A stretch of DNA of 64,000 bases from UBA2279 sp034399355 (lineage in GTDB: Bacteria; Actinomycetota; Coriobacteriia; Anaerosomatales; Anaerosomataceae): contig JAXMMT010000009.1 in assembly GCA_034399355.1 (NCBI GenBank), positions 1 through 64,000 of the forward strand. Reading direction: 5' to 3'. The position numbers and the translations under genes were made by a program. Positions 48,098 through 56,557 of this stretch are shown here, in pieces. Position 1 is the first letter of the stretch. Each line of letters begins with the position of its first letter. The notes under the pieces were generated by a model that was not told the DNA's origin, did no database searches, and saw nothing but the letters and a program-made list of their open reading frames with translations.

Positions 48098-49339
48098 ATG
48101 TCTGCTCGCTTCGAGTTCGTGCCGGTCGTTCCGCCTTTCGTGGGTGCACAACAACAGGAGAGCGTGGTGGCCGAGTACGTGGCTGCGCTCGCGTCCCTCG
48201 GCGGAGAACGTGCAGACGCCGAGAAGCTCGACAGCGCCGTGCCGCTGCTCTACCTCGTGGCCACCGGCGGTACCGAGCGCGTGGTGCTGGATATGCGCGT
48301 CAGGCGCGCGATGACCGCACCCGACGAGCCCGTCCTCCTGATAGCGCACCCGGGCAACAACTCGCTGCCGGCGGCGCTCGAGGTGCTCGCCAGGCTCCAG
48401 CAGGACGGCGGAAACGGGCGCATCCTCTACCTGCGCGGCCCGAAAGACGATGAAGGCTACGCCCGCATCGCGCAGGTGGTCGATGATCTCGTCGCGCGGT
48501 GCGCGCTGAGCGGCTCGCGCATCGGCCTCATCGGCGACCCCTCAGACTGGCTCGTCGCCAGTTCGCCCGCACCTGAGGTCGTACGGGAGACCTGGGGCCC
48601 GGAGGTCGTGCCCATCGCGATGGAGGAGCTCGTAGTGCGCATCGATGCGATAGGCGCTGCCGATGTGGCCGAGGCGGTCGCGTCGCTTACGCGTGGCGCC
48701 ACAGGGGTAGTAGAGCCCACGGAGGCCGAGCTGACCGATGTCGCACGCGTTCACGCTGCGCTACGGGCGCTCGTCGCGGAATACGAACTCGACGCGCTCA
48801 CCGTGCGCTGTTTCGATCTTGTGCTCGACCTGGAGACGACCGGATGCTTCGGTCTGGCCGAGCTCACCGATGAGGGCTTCATCGCCGGCTGCGAGGGCGA
48901 TCTGGTGAGCACCGTCGGACTGCTGTGGGCGTACACGCTTCTTGGCGAGATACCGTGGATGGCGAACCCCGTGCAGGTGGACGAGAGCGCCAACACGCTG
49001 TGGCTCGCGCACTGCACGGTGCCGCGCACGATGGTAGAACGCTACCGCCTGCGCTCGCACTTCGAGTCAGGTCTGGGCGTGGGCATCCAGGGTGAACTGC
49101 CGCTCGGCCCGGTGACCTTGCTGCGAATCGGAGGTACGCGCATGGAGCGCCTCTGGCTGGCCGAAGGCGAGATCGTGCGCACCGGCGATGCCGAGAACCT
49201 CTGTCGCACACAGGCCGAAGTGCGCCTGTGCAGCGGGCACGTGAGCGAGCTGCTGCACGCGCCGCTCGGCAATCACCTCGTACTCGTGCCCGGGCACCAC
49301 GCCTGTCGTCTCCGCGCGTGGTGGGAGATGTTCGTCTAG
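48098..49339 (+). CDS. L-fucose/L-arabinose isomerase-like family protein
   Basis: A 413 aa protein with the C-terminal AraFucI fold: VRCFDLVLDLETTGCFGLAEL, ACEGD-like GCEGDLVSTVGLLW (Glu near 264 as metal ligand), NTLWLAHCTVPR and GPVTLLRIGG (first motif given in two parts: CFDLVLDLETTG and CFGLAELT). The N-terminal half is the Rossmann-like partner domain. Sugar isomerase activity is plausible, but many family members of this shape are uncharacterised and the length is below that of true fucose isomerases (about 590 aa). GGAGGTCGCC precedes ATG 48098. It converges on the oxidoreductase genes three bases later. Confidence 0.7.
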   Translation: MSARFEFVPVVPPFVGAQQQESVVAEYVAALASLGGERADAEKLDSAVPLLYLVATGGTERVVLDMRVRRAMTAPDEPVLLIAHPGNNSLPAALEVLARLQQDGGNGRILYLRGPKDDEGYARIAQVVDDLVARCALSGSRIGLIGDPSDWLVASSPAPEVVRETWGPEVVPIAMEELVVRIDAIGAADVAEAVASLTRGATGVVEPTEAELTDVARVHAALRALVAEYELDALTVRCFDLVLDLETTGCFGLAELTDEGFIAGCEGDLVSTVGLLWAYTLLGEIPWMANPVQVDESANTLWLAHCTVPRTMVERYRLRSHFESGLGVGIQGELPLGPVTLLRIGGTRMERLWLAEGEIVRTGDAENLCRTQAEVRLCSGHVSELLHAPLGNHLVLVPGHHACRLRAWWEMFV

Positions 49340-49342
49340 CTC

Positions 49343-50230
49343 CTAGCCGAACATCTCCAACGTCTTGGAGATATCGCGGGGTTTCTCGGCAAGCGTATGC
49401 AGCGGCATCTTGAGTTGTGGTAGGTCGTCTTGATAGGTCGCCGTGCCCTCCTCGCGGTAGAAGACGCCGATGGGCACCTTGCACTCGTCTGGCGCGCAGG
49501 TGAGTGTATGGAACGTCTTCATCGACGTCTCGAAGGCCATCGTGCGGTCGGTGGAATCGTAGCCTTCTAGCTCCTCGAGCTTGTAGACGCGGTCGCGGAA
49601 CCACTTGAAGGTGTTGACCTTGTTCCACGTCACGCACGGCTGGAACACGTCCACCACGGCGAAGCCTTCGTGCAAGATCGCCTGCTTGTAGAGTTCCTTC
49701 AGGTGATCGATGTCGCCGGAGAAACCGCGTGCTACGAACGTTGCGCCCTGCGCCACGGCGACACCCACCGGGTTCACCGGTTCCTCGATCACACCGCCCG
49801 GCGTGGATGGTGTCTTCATGAACTGATCGCTGGTCGGTGAGGCCTGGCCGGTCGTGAGTCCGTAGATCTGGTTGTTGTGGAAGATGGTCGTCATGTCGAT
49901 GTTGCGGCGCACTGAGTGGATGAAGTGGTTGCCGCCGATGCCGTAGCCGTCACCGTCACCCATCTTGACGATGACTTTCAGGTTCGGGTTGGAGAGTGCG
50001 ATGCCGGTCGCGACCGGTAGGGCTCGGCCATGCAGGCCGTGGAAGCCCTGACAGCGCAAAAAGTCGGCGCCGTTGCCGTGACAGCCGATGCCCCAGACGA
50101 CGGCGAAGTCGGTCCACGGGATCTCGAGTTCTTCGAGGGTCTCTTTGAGCGCACGCCACATCGCGTGGTTGCCGCAGCCGGGGCACCAGGTGGGAGTCAG
50201 TGCAGTCTCGAAGTCGGCTACTTTAGGCAT
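49343..50230 (-). CDS. 2-oxoacid:ferredoxin oxidoreductase, beta subunit
   Basis: The TPP-binding subunit, 295 aa. Visible motifs: WCPGCGN at the N-terminus, IGCHGNGADFL and the TPP/Mg site KMGDGDGYGIGGNHF with HNNQIYGLT. It overlaps the alpha gene by eight bases. Whether the substrate is pyruvate, 2-oxoglutarate or another 2-oxoacid is not settled by sequence. No separate ferredoxin-domain subunit is adjacent; the CPGC cluster carries the proximal Fe-S ligands. Confidence 0.92.
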   Translation of the reverse strand: MPKVADFETALTPTWCPGCGNHAMWRALKETLEELEIPWTDFAVVWGIGCHGNGADFLRCQGFHGLHGRALPVATGIALSNPNLKVIVKMGDGDGYGIGGNHFIHSVRRNIDMTTIFHNNQIYGLTTGQASPTSDQFMKTPSTPGGVIEEPVNPVGVAVAQGATFVARGFSGDIDHLKELYKQAILHEGFAVVDVFQPCVTWNKVNTFKWFRDRVYKLEELEGYDSTDRTMAFETSMKTFHTLTCAPDECKVPIGVFYREEGTATYQDDLPQLKMPLHTLAEKPRDISKTLEMFG

Positions 50231-52016
50231 CTGCGAGCACCTCCTTGATTCCCGCGACGATTCGTTCGGGAGTGAACTGCCTGCCGTCGTAGCGGCGCAG
50301 CGTGTGGTCGACATCGAGCAGGCACTGTTCGCGCACGAGTCCCTGCAGCTGCCCGGTGAAGTTGCCTTCGATGATCATCGTGCGCTTTGCATCGCCGATG
50401 AAGTCGGCCACCTCCATCGCGGGGAAGGGCCACATCGTCACGACTTGCATGATCGCGACGGGCACGCCCTCCGCGGCAAGCCACGCCGCCGCCTCGCGAA
50501 GCGGCCCGGTTGTCGAGCCCCAGCAGACAACGGCGATGTCCGCGTCTTCGGACGGAACGCCGAAGTAGTTGGGGCCGGGGACGAGCGTGCGTGCGAGGTC
50601 GAGCTTACGCATGCGCTTCTCGTTCTGCGCGATGCGCGTCTGTGCGGCCTCGCCAAGCTGACCGTAACCGTACTCGTCGTGTTCGTAGGAGTTCACGACC
50701 TGCAGCGCGCCCTTTACGCCGGGCACCACGCGCAGTGACACGCCGTCGTCGGTGACCTTGTAGCGCAGGTAGCGGCCGTCCTCGTCGAGCGCCTCAGGAT
50801 GCTCGGCCACATCGCCCTCGGTCACGAGCTTGCCGCGATCGACGGTCACGGCGTCGAGGTCGGGGTAGGGGATTGAGCGGCGGTTGTCGGACAGGTAGCT
50901 ATCGCCGAGAAGTACCACCGGCGTCTGGAGCTGGTCGGCGAGGTTGAACGCCTTCCACGCGAGCTCGAAGGACTCGGCCTGGTCGCCGGGTGCAAGCACG
51001 ACGCGCGAGAACTCCCCCTGCGCGGCATGGATGACGTAGCGGAGGTCGGACTGTTCGGTCCAGGTGGGCATACCGGTGGCAGGGCCGGGGCGGGTGATGA
51101 CGCCCACGACGACCGCCGACTCGCTTACGCCGGCCATGCCGAACGCCTCGTTCATGAGTGCGAAGCCGCCGCCTGAGGTCGCGCACATCGCACGCGCGCC
51201 GGTGAACGCGGCGCCCACGACCATATTCATCGCCGCGAGTTCGTCCTCGGTGTGCTTGATGACGACGCCGTGATCGCGTTCGTGCTTCGCCATGAAGTGC
51301 AGGATCGAGGATGCCGGGGTCATCGGGTAGGCGGCGTAGAAGCCGATGCCGGCCGCGAGCGCGCCAAGCCCAAGCGCCTCGTTGCCGTCGATAAGCAGAC
51401 GCTTCGGCGCACCCTTCACACCGCGCGGCTGCAGCCAGAAATCGGGCACGTTCTTCGATACATAGTGGTAGCCGAGCGCTGCAGCGACGATATTACCCTC
51501 GGCCACTTCCGATGCTTTGTGCGCGAACTGCGCCCGCAATGACTCGGCCAGACCTTCGAGCGGGAAGTGTACGAGTGCAAGTACGGCGCCGAGTGCGACC
51601 GTGTTGCGCATGATCGTGCCGCCCGCCTGGCGCGCGAACTCCTCCAAAGGTACTGGCACGGGGCGCAACTTCCCTGATGGCAGCCAGCCCTGTGCGGAGA
51701 CTTCCTTGGGGTCGAAGATCACCGCTCCACCTTCGACGAGCTCATCAAGGTGCAGGTCCACGGTTTCGCGGTTGAGCGCGACGAGCACGTCGACGTCCTC
51801 GACGTGGCTGAAGATAGGGTTCTGGCTGACCCTGAGGGAGTAGTTGTTGTGGCCGCCCCTGATAAGCGAGGGGTACTCGGTGAGGTCGGCGATGTTGAGG
51901 CCGGCATCGACAAACACGCGGGCGAGTGTCTGTCCGGCCGCCTTGATGCCAAAGCCCGCCTCGCCGCCGATCTTCACGCGCAGTTCCCGCCCGCGGCGGT
52001 CGTTCACATCCGGCAT
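50223..52016 (-). CDS. 2-oxoacid:ferredoxin oxidoreductase, fused gamma-alpha subunit
   Basis: The 597 aa product starts with a gamma domain (about 10-190, GGEAGFGIKAAGQ) that joins the alpha domain (about 200-597), which contains GNEALGLGALAAG, YPMTPASSIL and MPTWTEQSDL. Fused gamma/alpha chains are the OorA/KorA type that acts with a beta chain as a two-subunit enzyme. Products are acyl-CoA, CO2 and reduced ferredoxin. ATG at 52016. It is divergent from coaBC. Confidence 0.92.
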   Translation of the reverse strand: MPDVNDRRGRELRVKIGGEAGFGIKAAGQTLARVFVDAGLNIADLTEYPSLIRGGHNNYSLRVSQNPIFSHVEDVDVLVALNRETVDLHLDELVEGGAVIFDPKEVSAQGWLPSGKLRPVPVPLEEFARQAGGTIMRNTVALGAVLALVHFPLEGLAESLRAQFAHKASEVAEGNIVAAALGYHYVSKNVPDFWLQPRGVKGAPKRLLIDGNEALGLGALAAGIGFYAAYPMTPASSILHFMAKHERDHGVVIKHTEDELAAMNMVVGAAFTGARAMCATSGGGFALMNEAFGMAGVSESAVVVGVITRPGPATGMPTWTEQSDLRYVIHAAQGEFSRVVLAPGDQAESFELAWKAFNLADQLQTPVVLLGDSYLSDNRRSIPYPDLDAVTVDRGKLVTEGDVAEHPEALDEDGRYLRYKVTDDGVSLRVVPGVKGALQVVNSYEHDEYGYGQLGEAAQTRIAQNEKRMRKLDLARTLVPGPNYFGVPSEDADIAVVCWGSTTGPLREAAAWLAAEGVPVAIMQVVTMWPFPAMEVADFIGDAKRTMIIEGNFTGQLQGLVREQCLLDVDHTLRRYDGRQFTPERIVAGIKEVLADA

Positions 52017-52141
52017 CGGTGTCCTCCTCGGTTGCTTTCGCCTACCCTCGGTACCTTACCCAATCCTCGCACGCCGCGCCTGCCCATGCACGCGACACGA
52101 CAGACGCGAGGGTGTACTCTTGTGTGCCTGAAGGAGGTCTC

Positions 52142-53347
52142 ATGGGTCGCGAGAAACCAACGGTCGTCGTCGGCGTGACTGGTGGCATCGGCGCGTACAA
52201 GAGCTGTGAGCTCGTGCGCCTGCTGCAGAAACGTGGATTCCGTGTGAAGGTCGTCATGACCGAGGCGGCGACGCGCTTCGTCACCCCGCTTACCTTCCGC
52301 ACACTCACGGGTGAGCCTGTTGCGGTGTCGCTTTGGGCCGACGAGCCGGAGAGCAAGGTGCACCACATCTCGCTTGCCGAGGAGGCCGACGTGATGGCGA
52401 TCGTGCCATGCACGGCCAACATGATCGCGAAGCTCGCACAGGGCCGTGCCGACGACATGCTCACCACCACCGCGCTCGCAACCGAAGCGCCGCTGGTGAT
52501 CGCACCCGCCATGAACACCCACATGTGGCGCAAGGAGACGAACCGTCGCAACGTCGAGGTACTTCGTGCGCGCGGCGCAGTGTTCGTCGAGCCTGGCACG
52601 GGCGAACTCGCCTGTGGCGATGTGGGGGAGGGCCGACTCGCCGACGTGAGGATCATCGCTAACGCAATCGAGACCGAGGCACTCCGTTCGCGCGATCTCG
52701 TGGGCGTGCACGTGCTCGTGACTGCGGGCGGCACGCAGGAGCCCATCGATCCCGTTCGTTTCATCGGCAACCACTCCTCGGGCAAGACCGGCTTCGCCAT
52801 CGCCGAAGAGGCTGCCCGCCGTGGCGCGCGCGTCTCGCTCATCACGGGTCCCGTTTCGTTGCCCGACCCGTTCAACTGCGAAGTGGTGCGCGTGCAGACT
52901 GCGTTGCAGATGCGCGCCGCGGTGCTCGCGCGCTTCGACACGACCGACGTTGTCGTGATGTCGGCTGCCGTTGCCGATTTTCGTCCCGCGGCGATGTCCG
53001 CCGACAAGATCAAGAAGGGTGACGCACCCGAGGCCATCGAACTCGAGCGCAACCCCGATATCCTCGCCGAACTCGGCGAAAGTGACTCGCGAGCGCTGCT
53101 CGTCGGTTTTGCTGCCGAGACGAACGAGGTTGTCACCAACGCTCGGGTGAAGCTTGCGGCCAAGCGCGTCGATCTGGTCGTCGCGAACGACGTGTCCGAC
53201 CCGTCAATGGGCTTCGGTACTGAGCACAACAAGGTGTACTACGTGACGGCGGACGGGGTGGACGAGACACCCGTCCTCGGCAAGCGAACCATCGCGCGAG
53301 ACCTCCTCGATAGGGTGGTCGCGTTGCTGCAATCTCGGAAAGGGTGA
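52142..53347 (+). CDS. coaBC: Bifunctional phosphopantothenoylcysteine decarboxylase/synthetase
   Basis: CoaBC carries out two steps of coenzyme A synthesis. The 401 aa protein has the flavodoxin-like CoaC half (VTGGIGAYKSCELVRLL, HHISLAEEADVMAIVPCTANM in part, APAMNTHMW) and the CoaB half (VTAGGTQEPIDPVRFIGNHS in two pieces: VTAGGTQEPIDPVR and NHSSGKTG; DKIKKG; ERNPDILAELG). ATG at 52142 follows GGAGG at 52133-52137. A TACTCT at 52115-52120 might be the -10. Confidence 0.95.
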   Translation: MGREKPTVVVGVTGGIGAYKSCELVRLLQKRGFRVKVVMTEAATRFVTPLTFRTLTGEPVAVSLWADEPESKVHHISLAEEADVMAIVPCTANMIAKLAQGRADDMLTTTALATEAPLVIAPAMNTHMWRKETNRRNVEVLRARGAVFVEPGTGELACGDVGEGRLADVRIIANAIETEALRSRDLVGVHVLVTAGGTQEPIDPVRFIGNHSSGKTGFAIAEEAARRGARVSLITGPVSLPDPFNCEVVRVQTALQMRAAVLARFDTTDVVVMSAAVADFRPAAMSADKIKKGDAPEAIELERNPDILAELGESDSRALLVGFAAETNEVVTNARVKLAAKRVDLVVANDVSDPSMGFGTEHNKVYYVTADGVDETPVLGKRTIARDLLDRVVALLQSRKG

Positions 53348-53352
53348 GACCC

Positions 53353-53706
53353 ATGACGCCCCCCATTACGCTCGGCGGGCATGCCAAGCGCCTTTCGGCG
53401 TATGTCAGCGAGAACGAGAAGTACGAGGGCAAGCCGCTGTACACCGCACTCGTGGATCAGGCGCGCAAAGCAGGTTGTGCCGGTGCGACCGTACTACGCG
53501 GGATAGAGGGGTTCGGTGCGACGAGTGTCATTCACGCCGAACATCTGCTCCGCATGTCTTCCGACCTGCCCGTCGTGGTGCAGGTGGTAGACATCGAGCC
53601 ACGGATCACGGCGCTCAGTGAGGTCTTCCTGGCGATGGTGGGAGACGGTCTCATCACCATCGAAGATGTCGATGTGGTCATCTACCGGGGCGGTCACAAG
53701 GCGTAG
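53353..53706 (+). CDS. DUF190 PII-like protein
   Basis: A 117 aa protein of the DUF190 family, PII-like fold, with YVSENEKYEGKPLY, GCAGATVLRGIEGFG and LPVVVQVVD. DUF190 proteins often sit next to fluoride exporters (crcB) but none is visible here. Function unknown. ATG 53353 has AAGGGTGAG upstream; GTG 53344 overlaps the coaBC stop. It is probably cotranscribed with coaBC. Confidence 0.85.
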   Translation: MTPPITLGGHAKRLSAYVSENEKYEGKPLYTALVDQARKAGCAGATVLRGIEGFGATSVIHAEHLLRMSSDLPVVVQVVDIEPRITALSEVFLAMVGDGLITIEDVDVVIYRGGHKA

Positions 53707-53787
53707 TCCGTCTCACTGCGGCTTTCAGGTCCGTCACGGCATTGGGGATAGTGCTGCCGCGCATGGAAGATAGTGCTCTGATGCGGC

Positions 53788-53816
53788 TTGAACCCCCGGG
53801 CACAGAGCCGTAGTAT
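53788..53816 (+). promoter_or_regulatory. Promoter of tRNA-Pro
   Basis: TTGAAC at 53788-53793, a 17-base spacer and TAGTAT at 53811-53816 lie about 30 bases before the tRNA. Confidence 0.65.
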
Positions 53817-53845
53817 GGTTACTCGCTGCCAAGCAGGCAGTACGT

Positions 53846-53922
<77 letters not shown>

Positions 53923-53933
53923 TAGAACTTGCT

Positions 53934-53976
53934 GGTAGAGGGCCGTATTTCGGGAAACCGAAATCGGCCCTCTACC
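53934..53976. terminator. Long hairpin just after tRNA-Pro
   Basis: GGTAGAGGGCCG at 53934-53945 pairs with CGGCCCTCTACC at 53965-53976. After one bulged T, ATTTCGG (53947-53953) pairs with CCGAAAT (53958-53964) around a GAAA tetraloop. This gives 19 base pairs in total. It can terminate both the tRNA and the convergent integrase transcripts, though no T tract is present; an integrase-related structure is possible. Confidence 0.6.
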
Positions 53977-53992
53977 CGTCTCCGAGCCGAAA

Positions 53993-54014
53993 TGTAGCAA
54001 CGCGTGTAGCAACG
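53993..54014. repeat. Direct repeats TGTAGCAACG next to the integrase
   Basis: TGTAGCAACG at 53993-54002 and 54005-54014, spaced by 12 bases, lie between the tRNA and the integrase end. They are candidate integrase arm-binding sites (inference). Confidence 0.4.
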
Positions 54015-54032
54015 GGTTTTGCATCGAGGCGC

Positions 54033-55175
54033 TCAGACGCCGATAGCGTCGGAGAGCAGCGTCATCGCCTCGAGCGTTGCCTGCTCGCTGACGTGGGCGT
54101 ACACGTCGCCCGTGATCGCGATGCTGGAGTGGCCGAGCGCCTCAGAAACAGCCTTGAGGCTCACGCCGTTCTCGATCCACCCGGTGGCGGCCGAGTGTCG
54201 CAGGGTGTGCACGTTTGCACCCTTGATGCCTGCCGCCTTCGCTGCGGTCGTCAGCGCTCGAAGTACCGCACGCGGTTCAAGCGGGGTTCCATGCTGAGAC
54301 GTGAAGACGTGACCCGATGCGGCCCACTCGCTGCCGGCGCGAAGTTGGTCGGCGCGCTGTGAGGCTCTGTGACGCCTCAGAAGGGCGACCATGGCGGGGG
54401 AGAGCGGCAGGGTTCGGCGTGACTTCTCGGTCTTGGGTTCGGTCACGATCTTCTGCTTCCCGACCCGTGAGAGTGTTCCGCGCACCCTGAGCGTTGCTGC
54501 GGCGAAGTCTATGTCCGCCCATGTGAGCGCCAAGGCCTCACCCTTCCTCAGCCCGGTGCCAGCGATGAGGGTCAGAACTGCGTAATACCGCGACTTCTCG
54601 GCGGCTTGCAGGAGTCGTTTCACGTCCGCGGTAGGTAGGTAGCGTGCCTCGCTTTGCGTGACTCTGGGACGTTTCACCTTGGCGGCAACGTTGCTCGCGA
54701 GCAGCCCGTCGCGCATTGCATCGTCGAGTGCGAGGCGCAAGACGGTGTAGACCTGGCGCACCGTGGAGTCGGCCAGCTTTTTGTCACGCAGGGCGATGAT
54801 GAGCGCGTCCACGTCCACCGGCCGCAAGCGATCCAGTGGTTTCGCGCCGAACGGTTCAGGCTCCAAGTGCTTTCGACACAAAGATGAGTAGAGTTCCTTT
54901 GTCGTCGGCTTGCGCGTGGACGCCTCAAGCGCCGTCGCCCGCCATTGGGCAAGCCATGCCGCCACGGTCGCCTTGGCGTCCCGAACGGGCCCGCCGGCTT
55001 CGGCTCGCTCGGTCGCGGCTTTGAGTTTATGGCGGACCTCTGTGCGTGTCTTGCCGTAGAGCACGGTCCGGTGCCGTTGTCCCGTCACTGGGTCGTCGGC
55101 CACAATCGCGCTGCACCACCGGCCGTCCGAGCGCTGATAGATCGACCCCTCGCCGTTCGCCCGTTTGCTGCCCAT
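54033..55175 (-). CDS. Tyrosine-type site-specific integrase
   Basis: A 380 aa phage/ICE integrase. An N-terminal AP2-like arm-binding region (about 8-55, GSIYQRSDGRWCSAIV), a SAM-like core-binding domain (about 65-150) and a catalytic domain are present. The catalytic residues are TGLRKGEAL (Arg), HTLRHS (His-x-x-Arg), LGHSS (His) and DVYAH (Tyr nucleophile). It points to the tRNA-Pro 3' end and its start overlaps the upstream zinc-finger gene stop by one base (ATGA). Confidence 0.95.
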   Translation of the reverse strand: MGSKRANGEGSIYQRSDGRWCSAIVADDPVTGQRHRTVLYGKTRTEVRHKLKAATERAEAGGPVRDAKATVAAWLAQWRATALEASTRKPTTKELYSSLCRKHLEPEPFGAKPLDRLRPVDVDALIIALRDKKLADSTVRQVYTVLRLALDDAMRDGLLASNVAAKVKRPRVTQSEARYLPTADVKRLLQAAEKSRYYAVLTLIAGTGLRKGEALALTWADIDFAAATLRVRGTLSRVGKQKIVTEPKTEKSRRTLPLSPAMVALLRRHRASQRADQLRAGSEWAASGHVFTSQHGTPLEPRAVLRALTTAAKAAGIKGANVHTLRHSAATGWIENGVSLKAVSEALGHSSIAITGDVYAHVSEQATLEAMTLLSDAIGV

Positions 55176-56041
55176 CAGCCCTCACGTCCCTTCGCCTTGG
55201 CGACCTTGGCTCTGTGTGCCGCCTGCGCGGCCGCGTTTGCGCACTTCTTCGAGCAGTACCGCAGGTGAGCCTCGCGCTTGTGCTGCCCATACACGGCTCG
55301 CCCGCGCTGGCGCACGAAGACCCGCCCGCACTTCTCGCATGTCCGGAAGGTCGAGCCGCCGGCCACATCGTTGAAGATCTCGAGGCAGATGACGTTGTAG
55401 AGCTCAGAACAGCGAGTGCGGCCAGCCTCGTCGGCTCCTGGGGCCTTACAGGGCGCGAGACGCGGCGCAAAGGGGGTCAGCCCGGCGTTGATGACGTCGA
55501 TGGCCCACGCGGCCGCCAACTCCAAAGTCTCACCGTCTGCGGCCCCGAACGGTCGCTTCGTCTCCCAGGCGCTCGCCATGTCTTCCACGCTCAACATCCC
55601 GGCGTTGGCGAGCAGCCCGCGCGTGGCATCGCGCAGCGTGCGGGCAGCGAGCCGGAACTCCTCGAGCGGCAGCACGTCTTCGGAGCCGACGCCCTTCTTC
55701 TTGCCGATGAGGTCGCGCAGCATGCCGTAGACGGTCTCGGCGGCCATGAACTTGCGCCCCATCCTCTTTGAGGTGAGCGGCCCGAATCTCGATACGAACT
55801 CGGTGATGGCGGTCGGCTCGTCGAGATCGAGGTCCTGAAGCTCCCACAGGTAGAACTCAGGCTCCAGCTGATCGGTGCCGGCTGACTCGGAGCGTTCCAA
55901 GACCTCAGAAGGGCCCAGACGGCGCAGGTATGCCGACTCCTCGTGTTCCTCCAGTGCTACGTCAGGCCACCGGCAGAGGTCTTGAGGTAAAGGCACGCGA
56001 CAAGTGGGCCAAGCCGTTGTGCTCGACACCGGTGCTGTCAT
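55175..56041 (-). CDS. CGNR-type zinc-finger protein coupled to the integrase
   Basis: A 288 aa protein, not firmly assigned. The C-terminal 50 residues form a treble-clef-like finger: RTCEKCGRVFVRQRGR and LRYCSKKCANAAAQ, the pattern of CGNR/ABATE-type proteins. The N-terminal 220 residues are helical and not recognised. Translational coupling to the integrase suggests a regulator or partner of excision or integration (inference). It is divergent from the XRE regulator. Confidence 0.65.
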   Translation of the reverse strand: MTAPVSSTTAWPTCRVPLPQDLCRWPDVALEEHEESAYLRRLGPSEVLERSESAGTDQLEPEFYLWELQDLDLDEPTAITEFVSRFGPLTSKRMGRKFMAAETVYGMLRDLIGKKKGVGSEDVLPLEEFRLAARTLRDATRGLLANAGMLSVEDMASAWETKRPFGAADGETLELAAAWAIDVINAGLTPFAPRLAPCKAPGADEAGRTRCSELYNVICLEIFNDVAGGSTFRTCEKCGRVFVRQRGRAVYGQHKREAHLRYCSKKCANAAAQAAHRAKVAKAKGREG

Positions 56042-56065
56042 ACGAAATCACCCCTGCTGAACTTA

Positions 56066-56095
56066 TTGACTCCCCGTCTAAAACCTCGCCACAAT
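56066..56095 (+). promoter_or_regulatory. Candidate promoter of the XRE/excisionase/replication genes
   Basis: TTGACT at 56066-56071, an 18-base spacer and CACAAT at 56090-56095, in the 109-base divergent gap. This gap probably also holds the opposing promoter for the zinc-finger and integrase genes. Confidence 0.4.
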
Positions 56096-56150
56096 CATAA
56101 TCACAGTAAGGACGACACGCAATGATGCGTATGACTGACTTGGAGGACCT

Positions 56151-56354
56151 ATGCAGCGACTTGAAGCGGAGCGTCGACGGCTCGGGCTGACGAAGAGTGA
56201 GCTCGCGCGACGGGCGGGCCTGAACCAGACCACGGTGATCGAGGCGACCAACGGCAAGCGCACGCCAGGTGCCGCCCAGCTGGCGAAACTCGCGGCGGGT
56301 CTGGGATGGCCTGTCGAGCGCGCCGCCGATCTGCTTGAAGAGGTGCGGCCGTGA
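56151..56354 (+). CDS. XRE-family helix-turn-helix regulator
   Basis: A 67 aa single-domain HTH protein; RLGLTKSELARRAGLNQTTV is the helix-turn-helix (with the second half RTPGAAQLAKLAAGLG). ATG 56151 follows GGAGGA. It is the first gene rightward from the divergent region and probably controls the switch between integrase and the rightward genes. Its stop overlaps the next start. Confidence 0.88.
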   Translation: MQRLEAERRRLGLTKSELARRAGLNQTTVIEATNGKRTPGAAQLAKLAAGLGWPVERAADLLEEVRP

Positions 56355-56557
56355 ACGTCATCGCCATGCGGCGCGTGTTGTACTCGGTTGAGGAGGCCGC
56401 GAGCGTTCTCTCGGTGGGGCGTACATCGCTCTATGCGCTGATTGACTCAGGAGAGCTCGAACGCGTCAAGATCGGTCGGCGCAGCCTGGTGCCAGCCGAC
56501 TCGATCGCGGCCTATGTGGAGCGCCTCAGAGCGGGCGACGAGGACGAGCAGGACTGA
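56351..56557 (+). CDS. Excisionase-like MerR-type HTH protein
   Basis: A 68 aa helix-turn-helix protein of the excisionase type: YSVEEAASVLSVGRTSLYAL then GELERVKIGRRSLVP. Such proteins act as directionality factors or transcription regulators. GTG 56351 overlaps the XRE stop by four bases and its own stop overlaps the next start by one base. Confidence 0.85.
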   Translation: MNVIAMRRVLYSVEEAASVLSVGRTSLYALIDSGELERVKIGRRSLVPADSIAAYVERLRAGDEDEQD

